Assembly: GCA_902795605.1 (NCBI GenBank)
Contig: CADBLU010000180.1
Span: forward strand, 1 to 41,500
From: an uncultured Prevotellaceae bacterium
Lineage (GTDB): Bacteria > Bacteroidota > Bacteroidia > Bacteroidales > Bacteroidaceae
Direction of reading: 5' to 3'
Length of the DNA: 41,500 nucleotides
Shown: positions 12,771-20,523 of the stretch, one piece after another
Numbering within the stretch: the first letter of the stretch is position 1
How the letters are laid out: the number at the start of each line of letters is the position of its first letter
Translations under genes and position numbers: made by a program
Notes under the pieces: generated by a model
The model's input: the letters and a program-made list of their open reading frames with translations, nothing else
Databases searched by the model: none
Told to the model about the DNA's origin: nothing

Positions 12771-14624
12771 TCATTCCTTCTTGCTGCGGGTCAGCTGCTC
12801 CCGCCATGGGGCGAAGAAGCGGCTGATAGCCTGATAGGCCACTACGGCTTCCTTTCGCGGAGAATGTGTATACCATGAGGCGTCCACCGTGCGTCCGCTG
12901 GCATATCTCACCTTGACGCCATACTCGGTGCCGCCACGCATCTCATCCCACACCTGATAGTGGGCAATGCTGTCGAGCGGCAGTTGCGAGAGTGCCTGCT
13001 GTAGTCGCTCCACATCGCTGGCGCTCACCTCATAAGAGGCGCTCATCTTCTCTGCAAAGCGGCTATCGTCATTGAGCACCACCTTCACACTGTCCTTGCC
13101 GCCAGGCGTGGCCGACAGTTCGCAATAGTCGGTGCCCAGCGCTGCCTTGCCCGAACTGACATAACTGCAGTAGACCACCCTGTCGGGAGACGGCGACGAC
13201 TTGCCCGCAGCCAGACTTCTGCTGTCTATCAGTTGCACGTCGGTGCAAGTCAGGCTGGCAGTCTCCTCATCTATCTGTTGGGCTGTCTTGTCATAGACGA
13301 TGGTGGCGCGGCTGATATAGATGTCGTGGACGCACTTTTGCTGGGCGATGCCCTGGGCGCGGATGCCTGTCTTGCAGCCCCTGCACACGACGTTCTCGAT
13401 ACGGATATCCTGGAAATCGGGCACATTCTTCGGTTCTTTCCAAGCCGCCGACTGCCGGTTTTCCCTACCGGCGGCATTGTCCACATAGTCGCACTGGAAG
13501 ACGATAGCCTCGTCCTTGATGTCGCTCATCACAATGTCGGAGATATAGAGTTGTTCCGTCTTTCCGCCACGCCCTATCGAACTCTTGAAACGAAGGCCGG
13601 TGTCGGTGCCAGAGAAACGGTTGCGGCGCACCACCACCCGGCGGATGCCACTCACGGTGTTGCTGCCCAGCACAAAGCCGCCATGGGCATGGAAGACCGT
13701 GTTGTCCTGCACCACGATATCCTCGCATCCATTGGCAGGCGACTGTGCCTTGGCAGCACTGCTCTTCATGCAGATGCCATCGTCGCCAGCATCAACCACA
13801 CAGTTGACTATCAGTCCCACATTGACATCGCTGAAGTCGATGGCATCACCGTTTTGCGCATTCCAAGGACAGCGCACCGTCACGCCGTCCACCACCACGT
13901 TGCGGCTGTTGCAGGGATGCACATGAAAGCGCGGGGCGTTCTGCACGGTCACACCCTCTATGAGCACGTTCACGCAGTCGGTGAACCGAATCAGGTCGTT
14001 GCGCATACCCTCCTGAGCCTTGGGACTGTCAGCAATATCAGGGAAGCCGTTTTTCATCTGCCACGGATACCACAGGTTGCCGTCGTCAGCCACCTGACCA
14101 CCCATCTCAAGATATTGCTTCCACTCCACGTCGCTCTGCTTGCCTCGTTTGACTGGCCGCCACTGGCCGCCATTGCCGTCGATGATTCCCTCGCCGGTTA
14201 TAGCTATGTTGGTGCGCTTCGAGGCCCGGATGCAGGGATACACCCTGTCGGCCCCGCTTTTTTCCACCTGATAGAGTCTTTTGTCGGGCGAGAAATAGAT
14301 GATGGCGTTTTTATGCAGATGCAGTTCGATATTGTCTTTCAGCGAGATAGGGCCAGTGAGCCACACGCCGTCGGGCACCACCACCCTGCCGCCGCCCACC
14401 TTACTCAATCGCGAGATGGCTTTGGCGAAGGCTTCGGTATTGAGGCTCACGCCGTCGCCCACACCGCCGCAGTCGGCGATGCTCACCTCATTGGCAGGAA
14501 TGGTGAAAGGCTCCACCTGTGCCACTTTGACAGGCAGATTCTGGTAATACTTTTGATAGTCGGCTGCCCACATGTTGCCACTGGCAAGCAGCAGGCACAA
14601 TAAAGAGATAATTGTTTGTTTCAT
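12771..14624 (-). CDS. Secreted GH28 polygalacturonase-like glycosidase
   Basis: A 617-residue protein with a signal peptide (residues 1-20, ending NMWA-ADYQ). The right-handed beta-helix of family GH28 starts with the conserved SIADCGGVGDGVSLNTEAFAKAI segment. Catalytic acids are visible as Asp260 in NGDAIDF and Asp281-Asp282 in AGDDGICMKS; the usual third motif appears as HGGFVLGS and the fourth as LRFKSS (in place of RIK). The enzyme would cleave galacturonic-acid linkages of pectin, or unsaturated or side-chain linkages, as GH28 is polyspecific. A C-terminal ~150-residue region of unknown role contains a DSVKVVLNDDSRF beta segment. A TAATTTTG minus-7 box lies at 14652-14645. Confidence 0.92.
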   Translation of the reverse strand: MKQTIISLLCLLLASGNMWAADYQKYYQNLPVKVAQVEPFTIPANEVSIADCGGVGDGVSLNTEAFAKAISRLSKVGGGRVVVPDGVWLTGPISLKDNIELHLHKNAIIYFSPDKRLYQVEKSGADRVYPCIRASKRTNIAITGEGIIDGNGGQWRPVKRGKQSDVEWKQYLEMGGQVADDGNLWYPWQMKNGFPDIADSPKAQEGMRNDLIRFTDCVNVLIEGVTVQNAPRFHVHPCNSRNVVVDGVTVRCPWNAQNGDAIDFSDVNVGLIVNCVVDAGDDGICMKSSAAKAQSPANGCEDIVVQDNTVFHAHGGFVLGSNTVSGIRRVVVRRNRFSGTDTGLRFKSSIGRGGKTEQLYISDIVMSDIKDEAIVFQCDYVDNAAGRENRQSAAWKEPKNVPDFQDIRIENVVCRGCKTGIRAQGIAQQKCVHDIYISRATIVYDKTAQQIDEETASLTCTDVQLIDSRSLAAGKSSPSPDRVVYCSYVSSGKAALGTDYCELSATPGGKDSVKVVLNDDSRFAEKMSASYEVSASDVERLQQALSQLPLDSIAHYQVWDEMRGGTEYGVKVRYASGRTVDASWYTHSPRKEAVVAYQAISRFFAPWREQLTRSKKE

Positions 14625-14714
14625 AAAAGATAGCTTGTTTTATGCAAAATTATGAAAAATATCCGATGATAGAATTGTTTTTCCATTTTTTTGCATTCAA
14701 AAGCATCTTCTTAG

Positions 14715-14969
14715 TCAAAACTGGCGATTTTCGGCCATCTCCGTACATTCCAACAACGACCGACCCACCGGCACCATCGACATTCCCTGCTCACGGAGCA
14801 TCCTTGTGTCATCTACGGTGAATGAGTTACCTTCTATTGCACATGAATGGGCAGAGAACAATATCTCATTGTATTCCATCCACTGCCTTTGCCCCATCCT
14901 GTCGGCTACTTTCTGCAGGTAAGTACCACGGATGCGCTCATATTCTTCGATTTCATGCTCAAACATCAT
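14715..14969 (-). pseudogene. Truncated Fic-family gene (N-terminal domain only)
   Basis: An 84-residue ORF matching only the N-terminal helical domain of Fic AMP-transferases. The inhibitory-helix motif [S/T]xxxE[G/N] is intact as SCAIEGN (about residues 42-48), and the normal sequence continues through SFTVDDTRMLREQG to LLECTEMA, after which it departs into ENRQF and stops. The catalytic HPFxxGNGR core is absent here and I do not find it in the following 90 bp. This is a 3'-deleted remnant, a sign that the neighbouring islet has been rearranged. Confidence 0.75.
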
Positions 14970-15054
14970 GGCAAAGATAACGTATTTTCACAATATGACA
15001 AAACAATCAATGAAGTTTCTCGTGGAGAAAAAGAAAATCAAGATTCACCGATTC

Positions 15055-15414
15055 TTATTCTTCAGTGCTGTCGGGAAATGGAGCATCATCAAAAGGTTCT
15101 GGGCAAATTTTACCTTCCAGAGGAGCAATAATTCCCATTGGCAGTAGTTCAGGTATTTCTTCCTCATCCGTATTCTCTTTTGCGAGGGTCTCAAAAATGC
15201 GCAGACAGTCTGAGCCGATTTTTATTGGAGAGCCTGCTTCCTCCTTCTTGCGCAATTCATCCATAAGACGAACCGCTTCATCATCGCAAAGAGGACATGT
15301 TCCTATTGAGCATTCGGTGTGCTTACACTCTTTCGGGACATAATCTATGCCATTCAATTCGGCAATGTTCTGGCGTATGTATCGCAACAGCAAACACTTC
15401 TCTTTTCCGTTCAT
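15055..15414 (-). CDS. Small Cys-rich protein of unknown function
   Basis: A 119-residue protein. The N-terminal half starts MNGKEKCLLLRYIRQNIAELNGI and has a cysteine cluster, C29 xxx(H)xxC then CPLC (ECKHTECSIGTCPLCDDEA), that looks like a metal-binding knuckle. The C-terminal half is acidic and Pro-rich (EEEIPELLPMG ... DDAPFPDSTEE) and probably disordered. Short Bacteroidales proteins with this N-terminal pattern occur, but I cannot assign a function. Its promoter has a TATCTTTG box (15522-15515) and the shared TGTCTCA-N5-TGGGACA palindrome 8 nt upstream, the same arrangement as the WYL gene. Confidence 0.7.
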   Translation of the reverse strand: MNGKEKCLLLRYIRQNIAELNGIDYVPKECKHTECSIGTCPLCDDEAVRLMDELRKKEEAGSPIKIGSDCLRIFETLAKENTDEEEIPELLPMGIIAPLEGKICPEPFDDAPFPDSTEE

Positions 15415-15514
15415 ATTGTTCTCTTTAAGTGGGTTATGGTTGACTGGTAGGGAGTGCTACCCTATACTGTTTCTCTCGTTGTCTTTAATCTTGACTGTGA
15501 GCCTGATTTGGCCT

Positions 15515-15551
15515 CAAAGATATGCAGGTGCTGTCTCATTTTATGGGACAG
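15515..15551 (-). promoter_or_regulatory. Promoter of the Cys-rich gene with islet operator
   Basis: On the minus strand the palindrome CTGTCCCA-N5-TGAGACAG (15551-15531) lies 8 nt upstream of TATCTTTG (15522-15515). It covers the minus-33 region, the typical place for a repressor. The arms are identical except for one C/T position. Confidence 0.65.
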
Positions 15552-15573
15552 GCTAAGGGATTTTGCTATTTTT

Positions 15574-16947
15574 CTACACAGGCCGACGTAAACGGCGGTT
15601 TCTTTCACCCCTTTCTTGATAGTATTGCCTATGATTGGCATCCGCCCCTTCTTGCTCTGTCAACAGATGTGCCCTCTCCACATATTCTTGCCATAACTCA
15701 TCGAGCCGCATAGCCGTTGCGTCATCAAGCATCACCCCTGAATGACCCTCCTCCCAGTTGAAAGCAGGCATGGCCTTGCACAGTTCTTCTGTCGTCAGCA
15801 AGAGCGGCGACTTGTCGGGGTGGATCATGTGGCTCAGCCCCATTCGGATGTAATACACCTTCCGGCCCTTTCCGCTCCAGTCTTCGTCTGGATATGGTGT
15901 GCCGATGATGATGCCACGCATCACCACGCCGTGTTTTCCATTCCCAGTGCGAACCATATAGAACTTGTCACCATAGTGGACTTTCTGGTGATCCCAGATG
16001 CTCCATTCATAATAGAAGTCATCCGCTTCGAATTCATCCATCGCTTCCTCAAACTCGCACAGTTTGTAGTTGCTAATGTCGGTGTTCCACCGCATGATGA
16101 AGGTCTTGCGGAAATGCTCCTTGACGATGCCCTCCGCTTTGTCAAACAGTTCACGCCACCTATCTTCATCCATCTTGTCGAGAAAAGCTTGCTCCGCGTC
16201 CACTCTCCTGAACTCACCTTGCCCATCCAGCAACAGGCAGAAATCCGAGAACCTAACCATCTTGCAGGTGTTCTTCTTCATCATTCCCACATACTGGCAG
16301 GCACCGATAAAGACATCGTCCGAATTGTCCACCACCCTGATTGAACTGAATTCCGCATCATCCGTGATGTGGCGTTTTTCCTCAGCCACATCCTTTCTCC
16401 CTTGACCGGCCCACTGCAAGAAAACAAAATTCTTGAAAGCGACTGAGGCGCCATCGGCATCTCCGATAACGTTTTGATAGGTCGAAGGATCCAGATAGAA
16501 GTCTCTGTTCACTCCTGCCACCACCATTCTCTCGCCTTTTATGATGATGTCAGTCATATTCTTATGACGCTGGCTCCATTGCTCCTCAGCATCGCAGTCG
16601 GTCAGTCTGACAGATTTCTCATCCTCGTCCATGACTCTTGCCATACGATGCACTTTCACAACCGCATTCAGGAAGGCGTAACATAGACGGACATCCATCT
16701 CGGAAGCAAGCCAAGGCAATTCGACAACAATGGTCTCACCTATCCGGAGTTTGACGTTGACCCCTTGCGTGGAATTATTCTCCGTCATCAAAGTATATGA
16801 CTCTGCCTCATTGTCTGCTGGCGTTTTGTACCTTATCATGATATCCGGCTTATCGATATAGTCTTTGAATAACATCGATGTCCGCTCAATTACCTTTTGA
16901 TCGTTGAACTTGCGGATTCCTTTGATTTTGAATTTTTGTATCATCAT
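15574..16947 (-). CDS. Unrecognised 457-residue protein
   Basis: No family is recognised. The protein has no signal peptide or membrane segment. Residues 1-90 look like a beta-rich domain (MIQKFKIKGIRKFND ... GVNVKLRIGETIVVELPWLA). The C-terminal third contains FYMVRTGNGKHGVVMRGIIIG, then PDEDWSGKGRKVYYIRMGLSHMI, which has the look of a small beta-barrel of the PUA/EVE kind, but that is only an impression. The last 40 residues are charged and Arg-rich. It follows the DUF6794-like gene by 60 nt on the same strand and probably shares its promoter. Start codons at 16947 and 16944 are both possible. Confidence 0.7.
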   Translation of the reverse strand: MMIQKFKIKGIRKFNDQKVIERTSMLFKDYIDKPDIMIRYKTPADNEAESYTLMTENNSTQGVNVKLRIGETIVVELPWLASEMDVRLCYAFLNAVVKVHRMARVMDEDEKSVRLTDCDAEEQWSQRHKNMTDIIIKGERMVVAGVNRDFYLDPSTYQNVIGDADGASVAFKNFVFLQWAGQGRKDVAEEKRHITDDAEFSSIRVVDNSDDVFIGACQYVGMMKKNTCKMVRFSDFCLLLDGQGEFRRVDAEQAFLDKMDEDRWRELFDKAEGIVKEHFRKTFIMRWNTDISNYKLCEFEEAMDEFEADDFYYEWSIWDHQKVHYGDKFYMVRTGNGKHGVVMRGIIIGTPYPDEDWSGKGRKVYYIRMGLSHMIHPDKSPLLLTTEELCKAMPAFNWEEGHSGVMLDDATAMRLDELWQEYVERAHLLTEQEGADANHRQYYQERGERNRRLRRPV

Positions 16948-17007
16948 TACTTACTTTTTTGCTACGTCTTTTCTATGCGTACGTTTGACCATCCCTGACA
17001 AAGTCAT

Positions 17008-17301
17008 TCATTTCTTATCTCTCAGATATTCCACATACTTTTCTATTATTGTGGACGAGACATCGTCTGGATAGATGAAAAGAAATCCATAAGGAGACTC
17101 GTCCACAAACATCTTAATGAAAGTTTTCATCTCCTCATTGCTCAAGGGATATATCCAGTTATTGCGAATCCACATTCCTAACGTGAAGTGGTAGTCGAAA
17201 AAATCTTCACTGTTCTTCAGTTCGTTCTTCTCCTCTTCGCTGAGCATCGCATCAAGTTGGGCAAAGCATTCTTCCTTGGTCTTGGGCATTGTCTCGTTCA
17301 T
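17008..17301 (-). CDS. DUF6794-like small protein
   Basis: A 97-residue protein with the pattern KTKEECFAQLDAMLSEEEKNELKNSEDFFDYHFTLGMWIRNNWIYPLSNEEM, which I associate with the DUF6794 family (short acidic helical proteins with a conserved HFTLGMWIRNN). Function is unknown; members are often found singly in accessory regions and beside toxin or immunity genes. Its promoter has a TACTTTTG box at 17353-17346 and, 8 nt further upstream, a half-conserved copy of the islet operator. Confidence 0.65.
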   Translation of the reverse strand: MNETMPKTKEECFAQLDAMLSEEEKNELKNSEDFFDYHFTLGMWIRNNWIYPLSNEEMKTFIKMFVDESPYGFLFIYPDDVSSTIIEKYVEYLRDKK

Positions 17302-17345
17302 AACCTATTCCATTTAAATAAGACGTCTTGTACTTGAATTTGAGG

Positions 17346-17382
17346 CAAAAGTAAAACAACTCTATTTCAAATCATGGGACAA
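17346..17382 (-). promoter_or_regulatory. Promoter of the DUF6794-like gene with degenerate islet operator
   Basis: TACTTTTG (17353-17346) is a perfect minus-7 box. The operator at 17382-17362 keeps one arm (TTGTCCCA on the minus strand); the other arm matches at 5 of 8 positions. Position relative to the minus-7 box is identical to the two other islet promoters. Confidence 0.5.
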
Positions 17383-17471
17383 GCGAGAGAAAAATGCCGA
17401 AAAACTTGTTTTTCAGGCTTTTTCCGAGCGATAATGATTCGCCGGAGGCAAATCATGGGACAAGCGAGAGA
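17368..17471. repeat. ~105-bp direct repeat, copy A
   Basis: Near-identical to copy B at 18676-18781, in the same orientation, flanking the WYL gene. Each copy starts and ends with the same ~23-bp block (CAAATCrTGGGACAAGCGAG...). Inside lies the stem GCCGAAAAAC-TT-GTTTTTCAGGC flanked by A-run and T-run, which fits a bidirectional intrinsic terminator, and a small GATT-GCC/GGC-AATC palindrome. The two copies differ mainly by a 2-bp indel and a few substitutions near 17426-17437. Confidence 0.85.
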
Positions 17472-17490
17472 AAAATTAGACATGAGTTAA

Positions 17491-17528
17491 AGCGAGGTTA
17501 TCTCATCACGTGAGACAACCTCGCTTTT
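17491..17528. terminator. Intrinsic terminator downstream of the WYL gene
   Basis: AGCGAGGTTATCTCA (17491-17505) pairs with TGAGACAACCTCGCT (17511-17525), with one internal mismatch and a 5-nt loop, followed by TTTT on the plus strand and TTTAA on the minus strand. It lies 57 bp beyond the WYL stop codon. Confidence 0.75.
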
Positions 17529-17584
17529 AACGATTGACAAACCCTTACCCCCATACATATTCAGGCTCTTCCATATTTGCGAAA

Positions 17585-18538
17585 TCACTCTTGCTGCTCA
17601 TTTTGCTCCGGCTCATAGATGGCCGCAGCCTCAAGGTGCATGTCGTGAATCTCGTCGGCCAACCATTTCGGGGTGAGCACCTTGATTTGGTTTCCCCGAC
17701 TTAGCAGATAGCCACTGAAATCAATCGTCGGACGCATGAACAGTTCGAAATCGGCAAAGTTCTCGCCACTGCCTATCTCATATTGGCTTTTGTGCACAGG
17801 CAAATCCCTCAGATAATACCGCTCATATCCGTATGCCCTGATGACTATCCGCTCTGGCTTGGTGTCATCGCCGACAAACACGCCATAGCACTCATCGAAG
17901 TATTCCTGGGCATCAAAGTCAGGGTCGATCTTGAATTTGACGTCGGTCAGTTCCATATTGAGGATTCTGTCGAAAGAGAACATCCCGAAGTAGTCCGACT
18001 CCGGTTTCTCCTCCGTCGCGACACGGTGAAAATGCCCCAAGATATACCATCGCTGCTTGAAGAGTTTGAGACAATAAGGCTCGAAGTTCAGGTGATTGGC
18101 GTTGTCGGTGCCGTACTTCCTGTAATCGATGGCAATCCTCACGTTCTTTTTCATCGCCTCGATGACCATTCCCAGATAGCCGTCCTCTGCAGGAACAGAC
18201 TCGAGCAATATCCGTTTTTGCAGCGACAGGCTCTCACTGATGATGTTATTGACGGAAAGCGTGGAGAGAAGCCAGTTTTGCACACTGTCATTTCCCAGCA
18301 CCTCGTCGTTGCCGATGTAATACTTGTAGCCATTCTGACGGTCACATTCGATAAAGATGCCAAACATGTCTTCGATGGCATCCTTGTGCCGGTTGAAAGT
18401 GGAGCGGGCAAGTTCCACACCCTCGCTCAGGGAACTTCTGAGCCATTTCTCCTGAATCTCCGAGAATGTAATTTTCTTAGCCTTATGAATAGTTTCAACC
18501 AGCCAGATGTATTCCTTGAATTTGAAAGCTGTTTTCAT
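17585..18538 (-). CDS. WYL-domain transcriptional regulator
   Basis: A 317-residue regulator. The N-terminal ~80 residues form a winged-helix-like region (FKFKEYIWLVETIHKAKKITFSEIQEKWL ... STFNRHKDAIEDMFGI). The WYL domain follows at about 125-200 with the signature region AIDYRKYG ... LNFEPYCLKLFKQRWYILGHF, and a C-terminal WCX-like segment ends in LTPKWLADEIHDMHLEAAA. WYL regulators bind nucleic-acid or nucleotide ligands and often repress phage-defence or DNA-damage islands (BrxR/CapW group). Start 18538 (MKTAFKFKEYIW) is preferred to the in-frame codon at 18592. The gene's promoter carries a near-perfect palindrome over its minus-33 region, consistent with autorepression. Confidence 0.87.
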   Translation of the reverse strand: MKTAFKFKEYIWLVETIHKAKKITFSEIQEKWLRSSLSEGVELARSTFNRHKDAIEDMFGIFIECDRQNGYKYYIGNDEVLGNDSVQNWLLSTLSVNNIISESLSLQKRILLESVPAEDGYLGMVIEAMKKNVRIAIDYRKYGTDNANHLNFEPYCLKLFKQRWYILGHFHRVATEEKPESDYFGMFSFDRILNMELTDVKFKIDPDFDAQEYFDECYGVFVGDDTKPERIVIRAYGYERYYLRDLPVHKSQYEIGSGENFADFELFMRPTIDFSGYLLSRGNQIKVLTPKWLADEIHDMHLEAAAIYEPEQNEQQE

Positions 18539-18653
18539 ACTCGTTAGATTAGCACTATCATATACAAAAATAGGTATGCGTTCAACGCGCACAACCTGAC
18601 AGGCGTAACTGTTATATCACACCTTTGTTTTCATTCGGGTGAAAAAGACACTG

Positions 18654-18690
18654 CAAATTTAACGTAATGTTGTCTCAAATCGTGGGACAA
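18654..18690 (-). promoter_or_regulatory. Promoter of the WYL gene with palindromic operator
   Basis: The minus-7 box TAAATTTG is at 18661-18654. Eight nt upstream lies TTGTCCCA-N5-TGAGACAA (18690-18670), arms identical except one position. The start codon at 18538 leaves a leader of roughly 110 nt. Confidence 0.65.
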
Positions 18691-18781
18691 GCGAGAGAAA
18701 AATGCCGAAAAACTTGTTTTTCAGGCTTTTTCCGAACGACAGAGCGATTCGCCGAAGGCAAATCGTGGGACAAGCGAGAGA
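18676..18781. repeat. ~105-bp direct repeat, copy B
   Basis: Second copy of the repeat at 17368-17471; see there for internal structure. It begins within the WYL operator and extends toward the divergent DUF1846 gene. Its terminator-like stem would block read-through in both directions. Confidence 0.85.
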
Positions 18782-18900
18782 GACCATATAGGCATCGTTG
18801 TTTGACGGGCCCATCACTTTTTTATCAAAAATAACAGCCATTTGCCGTGATTTCCGACTTTTTGTTATAATTTTGCACTCAAAACAAACAATAAGCGAAA

Positions 18901-20376
18901 ATGACCATAGGTTTTGATGACGAGAAATATGTGAAAATCCAGTCCGAACACATCAGAGAGCGGATTTCACAATTTGGAGGAAAACTATATCTGGAATTGG
19001 GTGGGAAGCTCTTCGATGACTACCATGCATCCCGGGTGTTGCCCGGATTCAAGCCCGACAGCAAATTGTCGATGCTTCAACAGTTGAGCGACAGCATTGA
19101 GATAGTGATTGTCATCAATGCAGAAGACATCGAGGAGAACAAAATCCGCGCCGACCTCGGAATCACTTACGAAGAAGACGTGCTCCGTCTGCGCAACGCA
19201 TTTCTCAACCGCAACTTCATGGTCGGCTCTGTAGTCATCACACATTATGCCGGTCAGCGGGCTGCGGACACCTTCAGGCAGAGGCTCCAGAGAATGGGCA
19301 TCAGCACCTATTTCCACTATCTCATCGAGGGCTACCCCCACAACGTGGCCCTGATAGCCTCTGACGACGGTTTCGGCAAGAACGACTTTGTGGAGACACA
19401 GCGGCCCCTGGTCATCGTCACCGCCCCAGGTCCTGGAAGCGGAAAGATGGCTGTCTGCCTGAGCCAACTTTACGGTGAGAACAAACGCGGTGTCCATGCA
19501 GGTTATGCCAAGTTTGAGACATTCCCAGTATGGAGCCTTCCGTTGAAACATCCTGTCAACGTGGCTTACGAGGCGGCTACCGCAGACCTCAACGACGTGA
19601 ACATGATTGATCCTTTCCATCTTGACGCTTACGGCAAGGTGGCAATCAACTACAACCGCGACATAGAGATTTTCCCTGTGCTCAACGCACTCTTTGAAGG
19701 CATCTATGGCGAGAACCCCTATAAGTCGCCCACCGACATGGGAGTGAACATGGTGGGGTTCTGCATCTCTGACGACAAGGTGTGCTGCGAGGCCTCCAAA
19801 GCGGAAATCATCCGGCGCTACTATACAGCCACCAACAAGTTGGCCGACGGCGCATGCAACGACAGCGAGGTTCACAAGATTCAGATGCTCTTCAACCAGT
19901 TGAAAATCTCTACTGCCGACCGCCGCACCACAGTGGCAGCCAACGAGCGGAAAGAGAAAACCGGCCATTCCTGTGCTGCTATTGAACTGGAAGACGGCAC
20001 CATCATCACGTCACAATCCGGCTCACTCCTCGGCTGTTGTGCCGCCCTGCTCCTCAATGTCACCAAATATCTTGCAGGCATCGACCATGAAGTGAAGCTG
20101 ATTCCTCAAAGTATGATTGAGCCTATCCAGAAGACGAAGATAGACTATCTTGGAGGCAAGAATCCCCGTCTCCACACTGATGAGGTGTTGGTGGCGCTCT
20201 CCGTCCTTTCTCCCCATGACGAGAACTGCCGCAGGGCATTGGAAAGTCTGCCCAAACTCCGCGGTTGCCAGATGCACTGCACCGTGATGCTGAGCGAGAT
20301 AGACCGCAAAATCCTGAAAAAGTTGGGATGCGACTTGACTTGCGACCCTGTGCGGAAGAACCCCACCTTCAAATAA
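18901..20376 (+). CDS. DUF1846 (UPF0371) family protein
   Basis: A 491-residue protein typical in length and sequence of DUF1846. It begins with MTIGFDDEKYVKIQSEHIRERISQFGGKLYLELGGKLFDDYHASRVLPGF and contains the P-loop-like VTAPGPGSGKMAVCLSQL near residue 180, and the LEDGTIITSQSGSLLGCCAALLLN segment near residue 360. Biochemical function is not established to my knowledge; a nucleotide-dependent enzyme is plausible from the glycine-rich loop. The gene is followed by a stem-loop terminator. Confidence 0.88.
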   Translation: MTIGFDDEKYVKIQSEHIRERISQFGGKLYLELGGKLFDDYHASRVLPGFKPDSKLSMLQQLSDSIEIVIVINAEDIEENKIRADLGITYEEDVLRLRNAFLNRNFMVGSVVITHYAGQRAADTFRQRLQRMGISTYFHYLIEGYPHNVALIASDDGFGKNDFVETQRPLVIVTAPGPGSGKMAVCLSQLYGENKRGVHAGYAKFETFPVWSLPLKHPVNVAYEAATADLNDVNMIDPFHLDAYGKVAINYNRDIEIFPVLNALFEGIYGENPYKSPTDMGVNMVGFCISDDKVCCEASKAEIIRRYYTATNKLADGACNDSEVHKIQMLFNQLKISTADRRTTVAANERKEKTGHSCAAIELEDGTIITSQSGSLLGCCAALLLNVTKYLAGIDHEVKLIPQSMIEPIQKTKIDYLGGKNPRLHTDEVLVALSVLSPHDENCRRALESLPKLRGCQMHCTVMLSEIDRKILKKLGCDLTCDPVRKNPTFK

Positions 20377-20411
20377 GGTTTTCAAACTACACATTGATTC
20401 ATATTCTTGGT

Positions 20412-20466
20412 GTTGCCGAGATTCGGTGCTGAGACTGCAGCAGCGTTTCTCGGCAACTCCTTTTAT
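20412..20466 (+). terminator. Stem-loop terminator after the DUF1846 gene
   Basis: GTTGCCGAG (20412-20420) pairs with CTCGGCAAC (20449-20457), followed by TCCTTTTAT. An inner GCTG/CAGC stem strengthens it. Confidence 0.65.
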
Positions 20467-20523
20467 CCGGAACCTCTCTTAAAACCAATTTGGATTCCAC
20501 ATTATGTGTGGACAGGGGCTGCC

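Larger units (their letters stand above)
18539..18900. other. 362-bp divergent intergenic region (WYL / DUF1846)
   Basis: Holds the long WYL leader, its promoter/operator, repeat copy B, and on the plus strand a TAATTTTG minus-7 box at 18868-18875 with a TTTG 23 nt upstream (18841-18844) for the DUF1846 gene. No further ORF is convincing. Confidence 0.6.

Noticed and set aside
13233-14603. 456-residue plus-strand open frame opposite the GH28 gene
   Set aside because: It is antisense to a complete GH28 gene with signal peptide and catalytic motifs; its His/Ala-rich composition is typical of a reverse-frame shadow.
17368-18781. The 105-bp repeats considered as IS ends or a composite transposon
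   Set aside because: They are direct, not inverted internally as IS ends would be, no transposase is encoded between them, and I see no target-site duplication.
20476-20500. ACCAATTTGG-like palindrome considered as another copy of the sulfur operator
   Set aside because: Arms and spacing differ from ATACC-N8-GGTAT and no minus-7 box lies at the fixed distance.
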